A stretch of 64,000 nt of DNA, taken from the NCBI GenBank assembly GCA_015056575.1, contig SVGA01000021.1:1-64000 (forward strand), written 5' to 3'. Shown here one piece after another: positions 19,101 through 27,163 of this stretch. Source of the stretch: Butyrivibrio sp. GTDB lineage: Bacteria > Bacillota > Clostridia > Lachnospirales > Lachnospiraceae. How positions within the stretch are numbered: position 1 is the first letter of the stretch; every line of letters starts with the position of its first letter. The notes beneath the pieces are model-generated. The model saw nothing but the letters and a program-made list of their open reading frames with translations. It did no database searches and was not told the origin of the DNA. The position numbers were made by a program, and so were the translations under genes.

Positions 19101-19198
19101 AGGGCTATTCCATACCTGATGAATACAGGGAAAAGATGCGGGATGTAAAAAGACTGCTTTCCGCTGTTGACAGAGATGGGCTTTTAAATATACTTTAG
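16160..19198 (+). CDS. Hybrid histidine kinase with receiver and HPt domains
   Basis: 1012 residues. The N-terminal ~200 residues have about six spans resembling the LytS/5TM receptor region. A second extracellular loop (~230-295), a span and a HAMP linker follow. HisKA carries His421 in NISHEIRTPINA. The HATPase boxes NGVKYTEKG, DTGIG and GTGLGISI are intact. The receiver has Asp728 in FLDHRMPEMDG, and a C-terminal HPt domain has His883 in VHGLKSSARA. The full His-Asp-His relay is therefore in one protein and would pass phosphate to another receiver. The next gene encodes such a protein 23 bp downstream. It may belong to the larB-hydrogenase operon (27-bp gap). Confidence 0.9.
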   Translation: MGMLIRKLTTPMDKKEKLKIIINVTMVILTAFYTIKYNQKMYHVDSMGFGIAGIIYAFRYLPVLVTTALGGAVPGMMSVILVFIHYSIAYSSFSYLTFIYLLAVCVTDILTRRKWFDRSWKIFPVMIFYMNLLGTFWGIILLILSDYGIYTISWRQLLLLFLNEMPGSFLGTVVIFLLLNRLPEKTLLLFGNGKYYVDPEHLSEDDRYVVEGRSRIGNVVMNIIVLEALVLGIFAELASNTLIPTMQHHEQNVAATHSSFADVGSTDRIESIISLDILRESRAESSYITSLLSSGDTRIINIKFSVRLAMLISIIVIPMAVLMNRYAQKRIVAPIRLMSKSMSAIYNSNEENLDENIGKIHDMDIQTGDEIEELYHTMDLTVYRLVEYIQLVRTRQTIEDQLRIAKSASEAKSRFLSNISHEIRTPINAVLGFDEMILRESRDENVLSYAKDIQDSGKTLLALINDVLDFSKIEAGKIDLIPVEYELGSLLNDLVNMSQMRAREKELAFNINVNENIPHVLFGDEIRIKQCILNIVTNGVKYTEKGSVTLNVDYEIVEAENPQTEEDKILLKVSVTDTGIGIKEEDMDRLTTAFERVDEARNRTIEGTGLGISIVTSLLELMGSKLEIRSKYGKGSEFSFKILQSVIDWEPIGDFEKKVKEVRGETDAYTESFHAPGARILVVDDTRTNLTVIKGLLKFTKMQVDTATSGVEAIERARFNKYNMIFLDHRMPEMDGIQTFHALQEMAEDTNRDTPVIALTANAISGSREMYFKEGFTNYMAKPVDPEKLEEMILMYLPPEMVSRPGDEGFETEGTTTDEEKEALGQLLGLTGVDVNAAISRCGSATLARDVMRDFWQTIGERADKIQHYEEIKDIKDYTIFVHGLKSSARAIGALDLSEKAKYLENCGNGGDIDEIEELTPDLLELYRSYLTKLEPIIEKEDNENKPMISPEELENGLASIKEFVSASYFDSADDIMAMLEGYSIPDEYREKMRDVKRLLSAVDRDGLLNIL

Positions 19199-19221
19199 TA
19201 TAGAAAAAAGAGAGGAATCAA

Positions 19222-19995
19222 ATGGAAAAGAGAGTTTTACTTATCGGTTTGCAAAAGAGCTTTATGGTAAATGCCATAGTGGTCGGCCTTGAGAAGGCTG
19301 AGTACGAGGTGGTTCCCGTATCGCCCTTCCAGAGTGCGATAGAAGAGATAGACAACAGGCCCCAGATCTACATCCTTTATCTGGGTGATCTTACCATGGA
19401 GCACTCTCCTCTTTTTGAGTATCTGAATTCCGCAATAGATGCCGATAAGTTCATGCTTTATCTCATAGGCAACAACGATGAACTTCTTGGTGCTCAGTCA
19501 GTGATTTCCAAGACTAAAATAACACAGACCTATTTAAGGCCACTGGATATCAAGCTTTTGGCGGACCATCTCAACATGGTGGTTGATTACAGTGCAGTGG
19601 ATGAAAGTCTTCGCAAGAAGATACTGATCATCGATGATGACGGAGCTATGTTAAGGATGATGAAGACCTGGCTCTCCGTTAAATATCATGTATATATGGC
19701 AAGCTCAGGCAAGATAGCGCTTTCCTTCCTGGCCCAGACACCGGTGGATCTGATACTCCTCGATTATGAGATGCCTGTTATGTCAGGCCCCGATGTATTA
19801 AAGACAATAAGGGAAACTCAGGCTATCAGTAACACTCCGGTCATCTTCCTTACCGCTAAGGATGACAAGGAGAGTGTTATGAAGGTCATAAGCCTTAAGC
19901 CCGTCAAATATCTTTTGAAATCAATGCCCAAGGACAAGCTTATAGGCGCCATTGACGATTATTTCGCAGCTGTGGACGCAAGACATAATAATTAA
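19222..19995 (+). CDS. Two-receiver response regulator without output domain
   Basis: 257 residues. The first half (1-125) is receiver-like but lacks the usual acidic triad, so it is probably a pseudo-receiver. The second half (131-250) is a good receiver, with DDD near the start (IIDDDGA), phospho-acceptor Asp181 in LLDYEMPVMSG and threonine/lysine positions in FLTAKDD and VKYLLKS. No DNA-binding or enzymatic domain follows. It probably accepts phosphate from the HPt domain of the kinase just upstream and acts by protein contact. Spacing to both neighbours (23 and 15 bp) suggests co-transcription with the kinase and possibly pyrF. Confidence 0.88.
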   Translation: MEKRVLLIGLQKSFMVNAIVVGLEKAEYEVVPVSPFQSAIEEIDNRPQIYILYLGDLTMEHSPLFEYLNSAIDADKFMLYLIGNNDELLGAQSVISKTKITQTYLRPLDIKLLADHLNMVVDYSAVDESLRKKILIIDDDGAMLRMMKTWLSVKYHVYMASSGKIALSFLAQTPVDLILLDYEMPVMSGPDVLKTIRETQAISNTPVIFLTAKDDKESVMKVISLKPVKYLLKSMPKDKLIGAIDDYFAAVDARHNN

Positions 19996-20010
19996 GAGGA
20001 GAAATAAGAC

Positions 20011-20931
20011 ATGATTTCCAAACTGATCGACAAGATTAAAGAGACAGAAGCTCCGATTGTGGTGGGACTTGATCCCAAACTTGACTTTATACCGCCAAGG
20101 ATCCTTTCAAAGTGTTTCGATGAACTGGGACAGACACCGGAGGGAGCAGCAGAAGCTTTCTGGCAGTTCAACAAGGAGATCATTGATAATATCAGGGATA
20201 TCGTTCCTGCGGTAAAGCCACAGATCGCCATGTATGAGGAGCTTGGGATCCCGGGACTTGTCACCTTCAAAAAAACCGTTGATTATTGCAGGGAAAACGG
20301 ACTTATCGTTATCGGAGATATCAAAAGGGGAGATATAGGTTCAACCTCCGCATCCTACGCGGTGGGACATCTTGGAGGAGTTAAGATAGGGGATACCATA
20401 TACCACGGATTTAACGAGGACTTTGCCACAGTTAATCCCTATCTTGGGAGCGACGGTGTAAAGCCCTTTATCAATGTCTGCAACCTTGACGACAAGGGAA
20501 TCTTCGTTCTTGTTAAAACTTCAAATCCTTCCAGCGGCGAGTTTCAGGACCGCCTCATCGATGGCCGTCCCTTATACGAGATCGTGGGCGAGATGGTCGA
20601 GGAATGGGGAAAAGAGTCAATGGACGGAGCCTACAGTAACGTGGGAGCAGTGGTTGGTGCTACTTATCCCGAAATGGGCAAGGTGCTCAGGCAGATAATG
20701 CCCCATGCATATATTCTGGTTCCGGGCTACGGAGCTCAGGGCGGAACAGGCAAAGATCTGGTCCACTTCTTTGATAAGGATGGACTTGGTGCCATCGTCA
20801 ATTCTTCCAGAGGCATAATCGCTGCCTGGAAGAGCGATAAGTACACCAGGTTTGCGGATGGTAATGTGGGAGAAGCCGCAAGGGCTGCTGCTCTTGATAT
20901 GAAGGCTGATATAGCTTCCGCCCTTGGATAA
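20011..20931 (+). CDS. pyrF: Orotidine 5'-phosphate decarboxylase
   Basis: 306 residues, matching the longer type-2 OMP decarboxylases. It decarboxylates OMP to UMP, the last step of de novo pyrimidine synthesis. The catalytic loop is DIKRGDIGSTSASYA (Asp-x-Lys-x-x-Asp pattern), preceded by VGLDPK and AVKPQ and followed by VNPYLG and VPGYGAQGG for phosphate binding. AGAGGAGA precedes the ATG. It lies 88 bp upstream of pyrE, which has its own promoter-like palindrome. Confidence 0.96.
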   Translation: MISKLIDKIKETEAPIVVGLDPKLDFIPPRILSKCFDELGQTPEGAAEAFWQFNKEIIDNIRDIVPAVKPQIAMYEELGIPGLVTFKKTVDYCRENGLIVIGDIKRGDIGSTSASYAVGHLGGVKIGDTIYHGFNEDFATVNPYLGSDGVKPFINVCNLDDKGIFVLVKTSNPSSGEFQDRLIDGRPLYEIVGEMVEEWGKESMDGAYSNVGAVVGATYPEMGKVLRQIMPHAYILVPGYGAQGGTGKDLVHFFDKDGLGAIVNSSRGIIAAWKSDKYTRFADGNVGEAARAAALDMKADIASALG

Positions 20932-20944
20932 AACTTTTCTATTT

Positions 20945-20978
20945 TTATAGTGCAGTATTCCATTAATTGCACTATAAT
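20945..20978 (+). promoter_or_regulatory. 10-bp palindrome overlapping a TATAAT box upstream of pyrE
   Basis: TTATAGTGCA (20945-20954) and TGCACTATAA (20968-20977) are perfect inverted repeats separated by 13 bp. The right arm contains TATAAT (20973-20978), well placed as a -10 box for pyrE at 21020. No good -35 box is visible at 17 bp. The layout fits an operator over a promoter; a terminator is unlikely because no T run follows. Confidence 0.5.
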
Positions 20979-21019
20979 CAATTAGTAGATTTTCTAGACA
21001 ACAAAGGAGTCCCGCAGTT

Positions 21020-21697
21020 ATGGAAAGATACAAGGAAGAATTTATTGAGTTCATGGTTGACAGTAATGTTCTTAAGTTTGGTGAGTTCACTTTAAAGAGC
21101 GGACGTAAGTCACCCTTCTTCATGAACGCCGGCGCATATGTGACCGGAGCCCAGCTCAAGAAGCTTGGCAATTATTACGCCAGGGCCATTCACGATACCT
21201 TCGGTCTTGAGTTTGATGTCCTCTTCGGACCCGCATACAAGGGTATTCCCCTTGCAGTTGCCACCAGCATGGCCATCAGCGAGCTCTACGGAAGAGAGAT
21301 AAGATACTGCTCCAACAGAAAAGAGATCAAGGATCACGGCGACAAGGGAATCCTTCTTGGAACCAAGCTCCGTGATGGAGACAGAGTACTTATCATCGAG
21401 GATGTTACAACTTCAGGTAAGTCCATCGAGGAGACAGTACCCATCATCCAGGAGCAGGCTGACTGTGATATTGTTGGTCTTATGGTTTCTCTCAACAGAC
21501 AGGAGAAGGGCCAGGACAGCGACATGAGTGCTCTTGACGAGATCAAGGACAGATACGGATTTTCCGCGCATGCTATCGTAACTATGGAGGATGTGGTCGG
21601 GTATCTTTACAACAGGCCCATTGACGGTGAAGTCCTTCTCACCAAGGACATCAAAAAGGCCATCGATGATTATTATGCAGAATATGGGGCCAGGTAA
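21020..21697 (+). CDS. pyrE: Orotate phosphoribosyltransferase
   Basis: 225 residues. It converts orotate and PRPP to OMP, feeding PyrF encoded upstream. The PRPP-binding motif is VLIIEDVTTSGKS, and the flexible-loop lysines are in YCSNRKEIKDHGDKG. FKLKSGRKSPFF-like residues near the start (FTLKSGRKSPFFMN) mark the family. AAAGGAG lies upstream of the ATG. A small membrane protein gene follows after 9 bp and is probably co-transcribed. Confidence 0.96.
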   Translation: MERYKEEFIEFMVDSNVLKFGEFTLKSGRKSPFFMNAGAYVTGAQLKKLGNYYARAIHDTFGLEFDVLFGPAYKGIPLAVATSMAISELYGREIRYCSNRKEIKDHGDKGILLGTKLRDGDRVLIIEDVTTSGKSIEETVPIIQEQADCDIVGLMVSLNRQEKGQDSDMSALDEIKDRYGFSAHAIVTMEDVVGYLYNRPIDGEVLLTKDIKKAIDDYYAEYGAR

Positions 21698-21706
21698 TAC
21701 CGACTG

Positions 21707-22060
21707 ATGAACAGGAAACTCAGATTAAAGATCAAAAAACTGGAACCGGTAAGAGACCGGTACATGTTCACAGATAACAGACATCCCGAGAAGGGGATAA
21801 TGTCTGCAATTTTAGGATGCATTTCAGTGGGAACACTAATTGTGGCTGTCCTCTTTACCTACAGGGACGGAGGACAGGCACAGCTCAGATATGCCGCAGC
21901 GGCTTTTGTTGCGGCGATTTTTTCTGTAGTGGGGCTTGTTCTCGGAATCATGTCAAGATTTGAACGGGATATTTTCAAGCTTTTCCCGAACCTTGGCATA
22001 GCGCTGAATTTGGCATCCATTATTTTTGTGGCCATCCTTTTGGTGCTTGGACTTACCTGA
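21707..22060 (+). CDS. Small membrane protein (three spans)
   Basis: 117 residues with a basic N-terminus, a short soluble segment (RDRYMFTDNRHPEKG) and three hydrophobic helices at about 31-50, 60-80 and 90-115. It resembles small DUF6142-type proteins seen in Lachnospiraceae, though I cannot confirm that family here. It lies 9 bp after pyrE and before the purE promoter region, so it probably rides on pyrE transcription. No catalytic or binding motif is visible. Confidence 0.7.
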   Translation: MNRKLRLKIKKLEPVRDRYMFTDNRHPEKGIMSAILGCISVGTLIVAVLFTYRDGGQAQLRYAAAAFVAAIFSVVGLVLGIMSRFERDIFKLFPNLGIALNLASIIFVAILLVLGLT

Positions 22061-22091
22061 AATTGTTAATAAAAATGTCATAAAATTTAGT

Positions 22092-22119
22092 AGCACAATA
22101 TTTTGTGCTGTGTTATTAT
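22092..22119 (+). promoter_or_regulatory. Palindrome and -10 region upstream of purE
   Basis: AGCACAA (22092-22098) and TTGTGCT (22103-22109) are perfect inverted repeats with a 4-bp centre. TATTAT at 22114-22119 follows as a possible -10 box, and purE starts at 22161. The position suggests an operator for purine control. It does not match the PurR box of Bacillus. Confidence 0.4.
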
Positions 22120-22160
22120 ACAACTGACTAAATATAGAAATACATTTGTTGGAGGACGTC

Positions 22161-22661
22161 ATGGCTTTAGTTGGAATTGTAATGGGGAGTGATTCGGATA
22201 TGCCTGTTATGTCCAAGGCAGCAGATATACTGACTGAACTTGGAATATCTTTTGAGATGCGCATTATTTCCGCCCACAGAGAACCTGATGAGTTTTTTGA
22301 GTATGCAAGGACTGCAGAGGATAGAGGCTACAAGGTCATAATAGCCGGAGCAGGAATGGCAGCCCATCTTCCGGGCATGTGCGCAGCTATTTTCCCTATG
22401 CCTGTTATAGGTATTCCCATGCATACCACTTCACTTGGCGGTAGAGATTCATTATACAGCATAGTTCAGATGCCCTCCGGTATCCCGGTGGCAACTGTTG
22501 CTATAAACGGCGGAGCCAATGCAGGACTGCTTGCAGCCAAGATCCTTGCCACATCCGATCCCGAGCTGTTACAGAAGCTCAAGGATTATTCAGCATCCCT
22601 CAAGGACAGCGTAGTGGCCAAGGACGCAAGGCTTCAGGAAACAGGATACAAAAACTATTAA
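22161..22661 (+). CDS. purE: N5-carboxyaminoimidazole ribonucleotide mutase / AIR carboxylase
   Basis: 166 residues from ATG 22161, with TTGGAGG 6 nt upstream; the in-frame TTG at 22146 would include the binding site. It performs the carboxylation step to CAIR in purine synthesis. Motifs are MGSDSDMPVM (substrate loop), ISAHREPDE (catalytic histidine) and GAGMAAHLPGM. No purK is in the window, so whether it uses N5-CAIR or CO2 directly cannot be decided here. It is first of four consecutive pur genes. Confidence 0.95.
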   Translation: MALVGIVMGSDSDMPVMSKAADILTELGISFEMRIISAHREPDEFFEYARTAEDRGYKVIIAGAGMAAHLPGMCAAIFPMPVIGIPMHTTSLGGRDSLYSIVQMPSGIPVATVAINGGANAGLLAAKILATSDPELLQKLKDYSASLKDSVVAKDARLQETGYKNY

Positions 22662-22679
22662 CTCATAAGAGGAGAGTGT

Positions 22680-23711
22680 ATGGCACTGGATTACAAGAAA
22701 GCCGGAGTTGATATCGAAGCCGGCTACAAGTCTGTGGAACTGATGAAAGCTTATGTGAAGGAGACCATGAGACCCGAGGTTTTAGGCGGTCTTGGTGGTT
22801 TCTCCGGAGCATTTTCACTTAGCAGGATCAAAGAGATGGAGGATCCGGTTCTTTTGTCCGGAACCGACGGCGTAGGCACCAAGATCAAGCTTGCATTCCT
22901 TTTGGACAAGCATGATACCATCGGAATCGATGCGGTGGCAATGTGTGTCAATGACGTAGCCTGCGCGGGAGGAGACATGCTCTTTTTCCTGGACTATATT
23001 GCCTGCGGCAGGAATATCCCCGAGAAGATCGCTGAGATAGTAAAGGGCGTAGCAGAGGGCTGCAAGCAGTCCGGAGCGGCTCTTATCGGCGGGGAGACGG
23101 CTGAGCATCCCGGTCTTATGCCGGAGGATGAGTATGATGTGGCCGGATTTGCGGTTGGTGTCGTTGACAGGAAGGATATGATCGACGGCAGCAGCATCAG
23201 GGAGGGAGATGTTCTTATCGGTGTTGCTTCCTCCGGTGTTCACTCCAACGGATTTTCACTGGTGCGCAAGGTCTTCGATGTTACCAAAGAGAATCTCGAT
23301 GTTTACTACGATGAACTTGGAATGACTCTTGGGGAGTGCCTTCTTACACCCACCAGGATTTACGTTAAGATGATGAAGTCCGTAAGGGATGCGGGCATTA
23401 TCGTTAAGGGATGCAGCCACATTACCGGAGGCGGATTCTATGAGAATATTCCCAGAATGCTCCCTGAGGGCACGAGGGCAGTTGTCAAAAAAGACAGCTA
23501 TGACATCCCGCCTATTTTCGGCCTTATGCAGAAGAAGGGCGATATTGAAGAAAAGATGATGTACAACACCTTCAACATGGGTCTTGGCATGGTCCTTGCA
23601 GTTGCAAAGGAAGATGCGGACAGTGCACTGAAGGCTATAGAGGCATCCGGGGAGAAGGCCTATATTGTCGGAGAAGTAGTATCCGGCGAAAAGGGCGTTG
23701 ATTTGGTTTAA
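22680..23711 (+). CDS. purM: Phosphoribosylformylglycinamidine cyclo-ligase
   Basis: 343 residues, the usual length. It closes FGAM to AIR with ATP. Motifs include GGFSGAFSL, LSGTDGVGTKIKLA (the nucleotide-binding DGVGTK), MCVNDVACAGG, IGGETAEHPG and SGVHSNGFSL near the middle, with HITGGGFYENIPRML in the C-terminal half. AGAGGAGAG precedes the ATG. It starts 18 bp after purE and ends 14 bp before purN. Confidence 0.97.
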   Translation: MALDYKKAGVDIEAGYKSVELMKAYVKETMRPEVLGGLGGFSGAFSLSRIKEMEDPVLLSGTDGVGTKIKLAFLLDKHDTIGIDAVAMCVNDVACAGGDMLFFLDYIACGRNIPEKIAEIVKGVAEGCKQSGAALIGGETAEHPGLMPEDEYDVAGFAVGVVDRKDMIDGSSIREGDVLIGVASSGVHSNGFSLVRKVFDVTKENLDVYYDELGMTLGECLLTPTRIYVKMMKSVRDAGIIVKGCSHITGGGFYENIPRMLPEGTRAVVKKDSYDIPPIFGLMQKKGDIEEKMMYNTFNMGLGMVLAVAKEDADSALKAIEASGEKAYIVGEVVSGEKGVDLV

Positions 23712-23725
23712 GAGTGCGGGGAAGT

Positions 23726-24370
23726 ATGAAGATTGCAGTAATGGTTTCGGGAGGCGGAACAAACCTCCAGGCCATCATAGATGGTATTAATAACGGACTT
23801 ATAACTAACACAGAGATCTGCCTTGTCTACAGCAATAATCCCAAGGCTTACGCCCTTGAAAGGGCAAGGCTTGCGGGAATTCCCTGCATTGCTAAGAGCC
23901 CCCGGGAATTTGAGAACAGGCAGGACTTTAATAAAGCTCTTTTGCAGATCCTTAAGGATGCCAATCCGGACCTCATTGTGCTGGCGGGCTGCCTTGTGGT
24001 GATTCCCGAGGAGGTTGTTAAGGAATTTGAAGGCAGGATCATCAATATCCATCCTTCACTGATCCCGTCCTTTTGCGGCACAGGATATTACGGCCTCAAG
24101 GTTCATGAGAAGGCGCTGGAAAGAGGAGTAAGGGTTTCGGGAGCAACCGTTCATTTTGTGGATGAGGGAACCGACACAGGTCCCATTATTTTACAGAAGC
24201 CCGTTATGATAAGACAGGACGATACTCCGGAAGTCCTCCAGAAGAGGATAATGGAACAGGCAGAGTGGAAGATACTTCCCATGGCCATAGACCTTATTGC
24301 CAACGGCAGGGTTTCGGTCAGGGACAATAAGGTGTTTATTGAAGGCTACGAAGAGGAGAATTTTTTCTGA
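23726..24370 (+). CDS. purN: Phosphoribosylglycinamide formyltransferase
   Basis: 214 residues from ATG 23726; an in-frame GTG at 23714 has no better binding site. It transfers formyl from 10-formyl-THF to GAR. The substrate loop is MVSGGGTNLQA. The catalytic Asn-His-Asp triad lies in INIHPSLIPSF (Asn, His) and DEGTDTGPII (Asp). One shift from the common SLLPAF motif to SLIPSF is seen. The TGA stop shares its last base with the purD ATG, indicating translational coupling. Confidence 0.95.
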   Translation: MKIAVMVSGGGTNLQAIIDGINNGLITNTEICLVYSNNPKAYALERARLAGIPCIAKSPREFENRQDFNKALLQILKDANPDLIVLAGCLVVIPEEVVKEFEGRIINIHPSLIPSFCGTGYYGLKVHEKALERGVRVSGATVHFVDEGTDTGPIILQKPVMIRQDDTPEVLQKRIMEQAEWKILPMAIDLIANGRVSVRDNKVFIEGYEEENFF

Positions 24371-25647
24371 TGAAAGTTTTGATCGTTGGTGGGGGCGGCC
24401 GTGAGCATGCCATTGCAGAGGCAGTATCCAGAAGCAGCAGAGTGGACAAGATCTATTGTGCGCCGGGTAACGGCGGTATAGCAGAGATTGCCCAGTGCGT
24501 GCCCATAACTCCCATGGAATTCGACAAGTTGGTTTCTTTTGCTAAAGAGAATGCCATTGACCTTACAATTATCGGCATGGATGATCCGCTGGTGGGCGGA
24601 ATTGTTGATGCCTTTGAGGCAGAGGGGCTTCGGGTTTTCGGCCCCCGCAAGAATGCCGCTATCCTTGAGGGAAGCAAGGCTTTCTCCAAGGACCTTATGA
24701 AGAAATACGGAATTCCCACCGCAGCCTATGAGACCTTCGATGATCCCAAGGCGGCCCTTGAATATCTTGAGACAGCCAAGTTCCCCATTGTTCTTAAGGC
24801 TGACGGACTTGCCCTTGGAAAGGGGGTTCTCATCTGTCAGAACCTTGATGAGGCTAAGGCAGGGGTCAAAGAGATAATGCAGGATAAGAAATTCGGAAAT
24901 GCCGGTAATCACATGGTTATTGAAGAATTTATGACAGGCCGGGAGGTATCTGTGCTTTCATTTGTTGACGGCAAGACCTACAGGCTCATGTCTTCAGCCC
25001 AGGATCACAAGAGAGCGGGAGACGGTGATACAGGACTTAACACAGGCGGAATGGGTAATTTTTCACCCAGCCCCTTTTATACAGAGGAAGTTGACAGGTT
25101 CTGCCGTGAGCATATCTACGGCAAGACTGTGGAAGCCATGGCCAAAGAGGGCAGGGAGTTCAAGGGAGTTATCTTCTTCGGACTTATGCTCACAGACGAC
25201 GGTCCCAAGGTCCTTGAGTACAATGCAAGATTTGGTGATCCGGAGGCCCAGGTAGTGCTTCCGAGACTCAAAACTGATATAATCGATGTCATTGATGCCT
25301 GCATAGATGGCACTCTTTCAGACCTTGAGCTGGATTTTGAAGACAAGGCGGCAGTATGCGTAGTTCTTGCCATTGAAGGTTATCCCGTAAGCTACGAGAA
25401 AGGCAAGCTTATTACAGGGCTTGAGAACTTCAAGGGCAAAGAGGGGTACTACTGCTTCCATGCAGGAACCAAAAAGACACCGGAGGGTATTGTAACCAAC
25501 GGCGGCAGGGTACTGGGTATCACTGCCAAGGGTGATACTCTTAAGGAGGCCAGAGCCAAGGCATATGAAGCTACCGAGTGGGTAAGCTTTTCAAATAAGT
25601 ATATGCGCCATGATATCGGTAAGGCGATAGATGAGGAGGTATTATGA
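24370..25647 (+). CDS. purD: Phosphoribosylamine-glycine ligase
   Basis: 425 residues, standard length. ATP-grasp enzyme joining phosphoribosylamine and glycine to GAR. The start VLIVGGGGREHAI is typical, followed by FGPRKNAAILEGSK. The ATP-grasp core is seen in VLKADGLALGKGV, VIEEFMTGREVS and EYNARFGDPE. The start overlaps purN (TGATG) and the stop overlaps the next gene (ATGA), so the reading frame of the SH3 protein is coupled to purine synthesis. Confidence 0.97.
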   Translation: MKVLIVGGGGREHAIAEAVSRSSRVDKIYCAPGNGGIAEIAQCVPITPMEFDKLVSFAKENAIDLTIIGMDDPLVGGIVDAFEAEGLRVFGPRKNAAILEGSKAFSKDLMKKYGIPTAAYETFDDPKAALEYLETAKFPIVLKADGLALGKGVLICQNLDEAKAGVKEIMQDKKFGNAGNHMVIEEFMTGREVSVLSFVDGKTYRLMSSAQDHKRAGDGDTGLNTGGMGNFSPSPFYTEEVDRFCREHIYGKTVEAMAKEGREFKGVIFFGLMLTDDGPKVLEYNARFGDPEAQVVLPRLKTDIIDVIDACIDGTLSDLELDFEDKAAVCVVLAIEGYPVSYEKGKLITGLENFKGKEGYYCFHAGTKKTPEGIVTNGGRVLGITAKGDTLKEARAKAYEATEWVSFSNKYMRHDIGKAIDEEVL

Positions 25648-27083
25648 AAAATAATCTGAGAAAGAGGCTTGTATCACTGGGACTTTCGGTGATAGTATCA
25701 GCTGCATTATTTGTAACAGCTTCTACTACGGCTTTTGCGTACACGGAGACAACAGGAACGGTTTCAACAGACAATGTTAAGGTAAGAGCATCAGCAAGCA
25801 CCACAGCTTCACAGGTTTCCAGCCTTAAGAACGGAGACAAGGTAGACATTGTTGATGAGTCCACAGATGCTTCAGGCTACGTATGGTACAAGATTCGTGT
25901 CAATAAGAGCGAGTTCGGATATGTAAGAAGCGATCTTATAAGCAAGGCAGGCGGTTCCGCTGCAGCAGCACCTGATGCAACCACAACCACTACATCAGCG
26001 GCATCTCTTCCCGAGACAGCAGTTACAGCCACAGAGGAGAGGCCGGCCACCATCACCGCAGACAGCGTTAACGTCCGCAAGGGTGCAGGCACAGGCTATG
26101 ACTCAGTGGGCAAGGTAACAAAGGGAACTACTGTAACAGTCACAGGAGAAGCTACAGGAACAGATAACAAGACCTGGTACCAGATAAAGTTCGGCAACGA
26201 CAGAACAGGATTTGTAAGAAGCGATCTTATTGAGGTCGGAGCAGCAGCTCCCGCAGAAGGTGCTGAGGGTGGTGAAGTGACCGAAAATCCTGAAGGCGGC
26301 GAGGCAGCTCCCGAAGAGGGAAGCGAAGCAGCTGAGGGCGACTCGGAATCAGAGGCATCCGCTAACACTGCTTCTGAAGCCGGAGACGGCAACTATGCTC
26401 TTGTCTATACACCCGACAACGAGGGCAATGATTCCTGGTATCTGTATGATAATTTTGAGGGCTACAGAGTAAAGGTTAACGAGCTCATCGAGGCAGCCAA
26501 GAGCAGCGATGAAGTTAACAAACTCAGGAAGACCAACAACAACTACAAGACCATTATGATCGCTCTTGCAGTACTTATCGGTGCACTTGTGATCGGTCTT
26601 ATCTTCATGGCTCTTAAACTCAGAGATTCTCTCTACTACGAGGACGAGGATGAAGAGGAATATGACCGCTACGAGCAGAATCCCAGAAGGAGAGCAAGGG
26701 ATGATGACGAGGATGATGACAGATCCAGAGTAAGAAGAACTTCTGAAGAGAGAACTGTAAGACCCACAAGAGAAGAGACCCAGAGAACTTCAAGACCCGT
26801 AAGAAGAGATGAGGATACAGAGGAGAGAACTGTTCGTCCCACAAGGCGTCCGGCTGAGCGCGACGATGACAGACCTGGAAGACGCTCTGCAGAGGAGAGA
26901 TCAGCAAGATCTGCAAGAAGAGATGAGTACGAGGACGAGCGTCCCGCAAGACGTACTTCATCCTACAGGGATCAGGATCAGGCTCCTGCTCCCAAGGAAG
27001 CTCCCAAGCGCAGAGCCCGCAACTTCCTCGGAGATGAGGACGATTTTGAGTTCGAGTTCCTGGATCTTGACGATGATAAATAA
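25644..27083 (+). CDS. SH3-domain membrane protein with charged cytoplasmic tail
   Basis: 479 residues. A signal peptide ends near AFA (about residue 30). Two bacterial SH3 domains at about 33-96 and 128-192 have the VNVRKGAGTGYDSVGKV-type repeat, expected to bind peptidoglycan. An acidic Glu/Ala linker follows to 250. A second membrane span lies at about 302-325 (IALAVLIGALVIGLIFMAL). The last ~150 residues are Arg/Asp/Glu-rich low-complexity sequence with repeated RRPAERD/RTVRPTR-like units, predicted cytoplasmic and disordered. The start overlaps the purD stop by 4 bp. A wall-sensing or scaffolding role is inferred only from layout. Confidence 0.8.
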   Translation: MKNNLRKRLVSLGLSVIVSAALFVTASTTAFAYTETTGTVSTDNVKVRASASTTASQVSSLKNGDKVDIVDESTDASGYVWYKIRVNKSEFGYVRSDLISKAGGSAAAAPDATTTTTSAASLPETAVTATEERPATITADSVNVRKGAGTGYDSVGKVTKGTTVTVTGEATGTDNKTWYQIKFGNDRTGFVRSDLIEVGAAAPAEGAEGGEVTENPEGGEAAPEEGSEAAEGDSESEASANTASEAGDGNYALVYTPDNEGNDSWYLYDNFEGYRVKVNELIEAAKSSDEVNKLRKTNNNYKTIMIALAVLIGALVIGLIFMALKLRDSLYYEDEDEEEYDRYEQNPRRRARDDDEDDDRSRVRRTSEERTVRPTREETQRTSRPVRRDEDTEERTVRPTRRPAERDDDRPGRRSAEERSARSARRDEYEDERPARRTSSYRDQDQAPAPKEAPKRRARNFLGDEDDFEFEFLDLDDDK

Positions 27084-27114
27084 TTGATCAGAGAATAGTA
27101 TAGATTTCATTGAT

Positions 27115-27155
27115 GCCCTGTGAGTCCGGATTATGACCGGATCACAGGGCTTTTT
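27115..27155 (+). terminator. Strong Rho-independent terminator after the pur/SH3 operon
   Basis: GCCCTGTGA (27115-27123) pairs with TCACAGGGC (27142-27150), with inner TCCGG/CCGGA pairs. TTTTT follows at 27151-27155. Confidence 0.95.
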
Positions 27156-27163
27156 ATGTCGGA

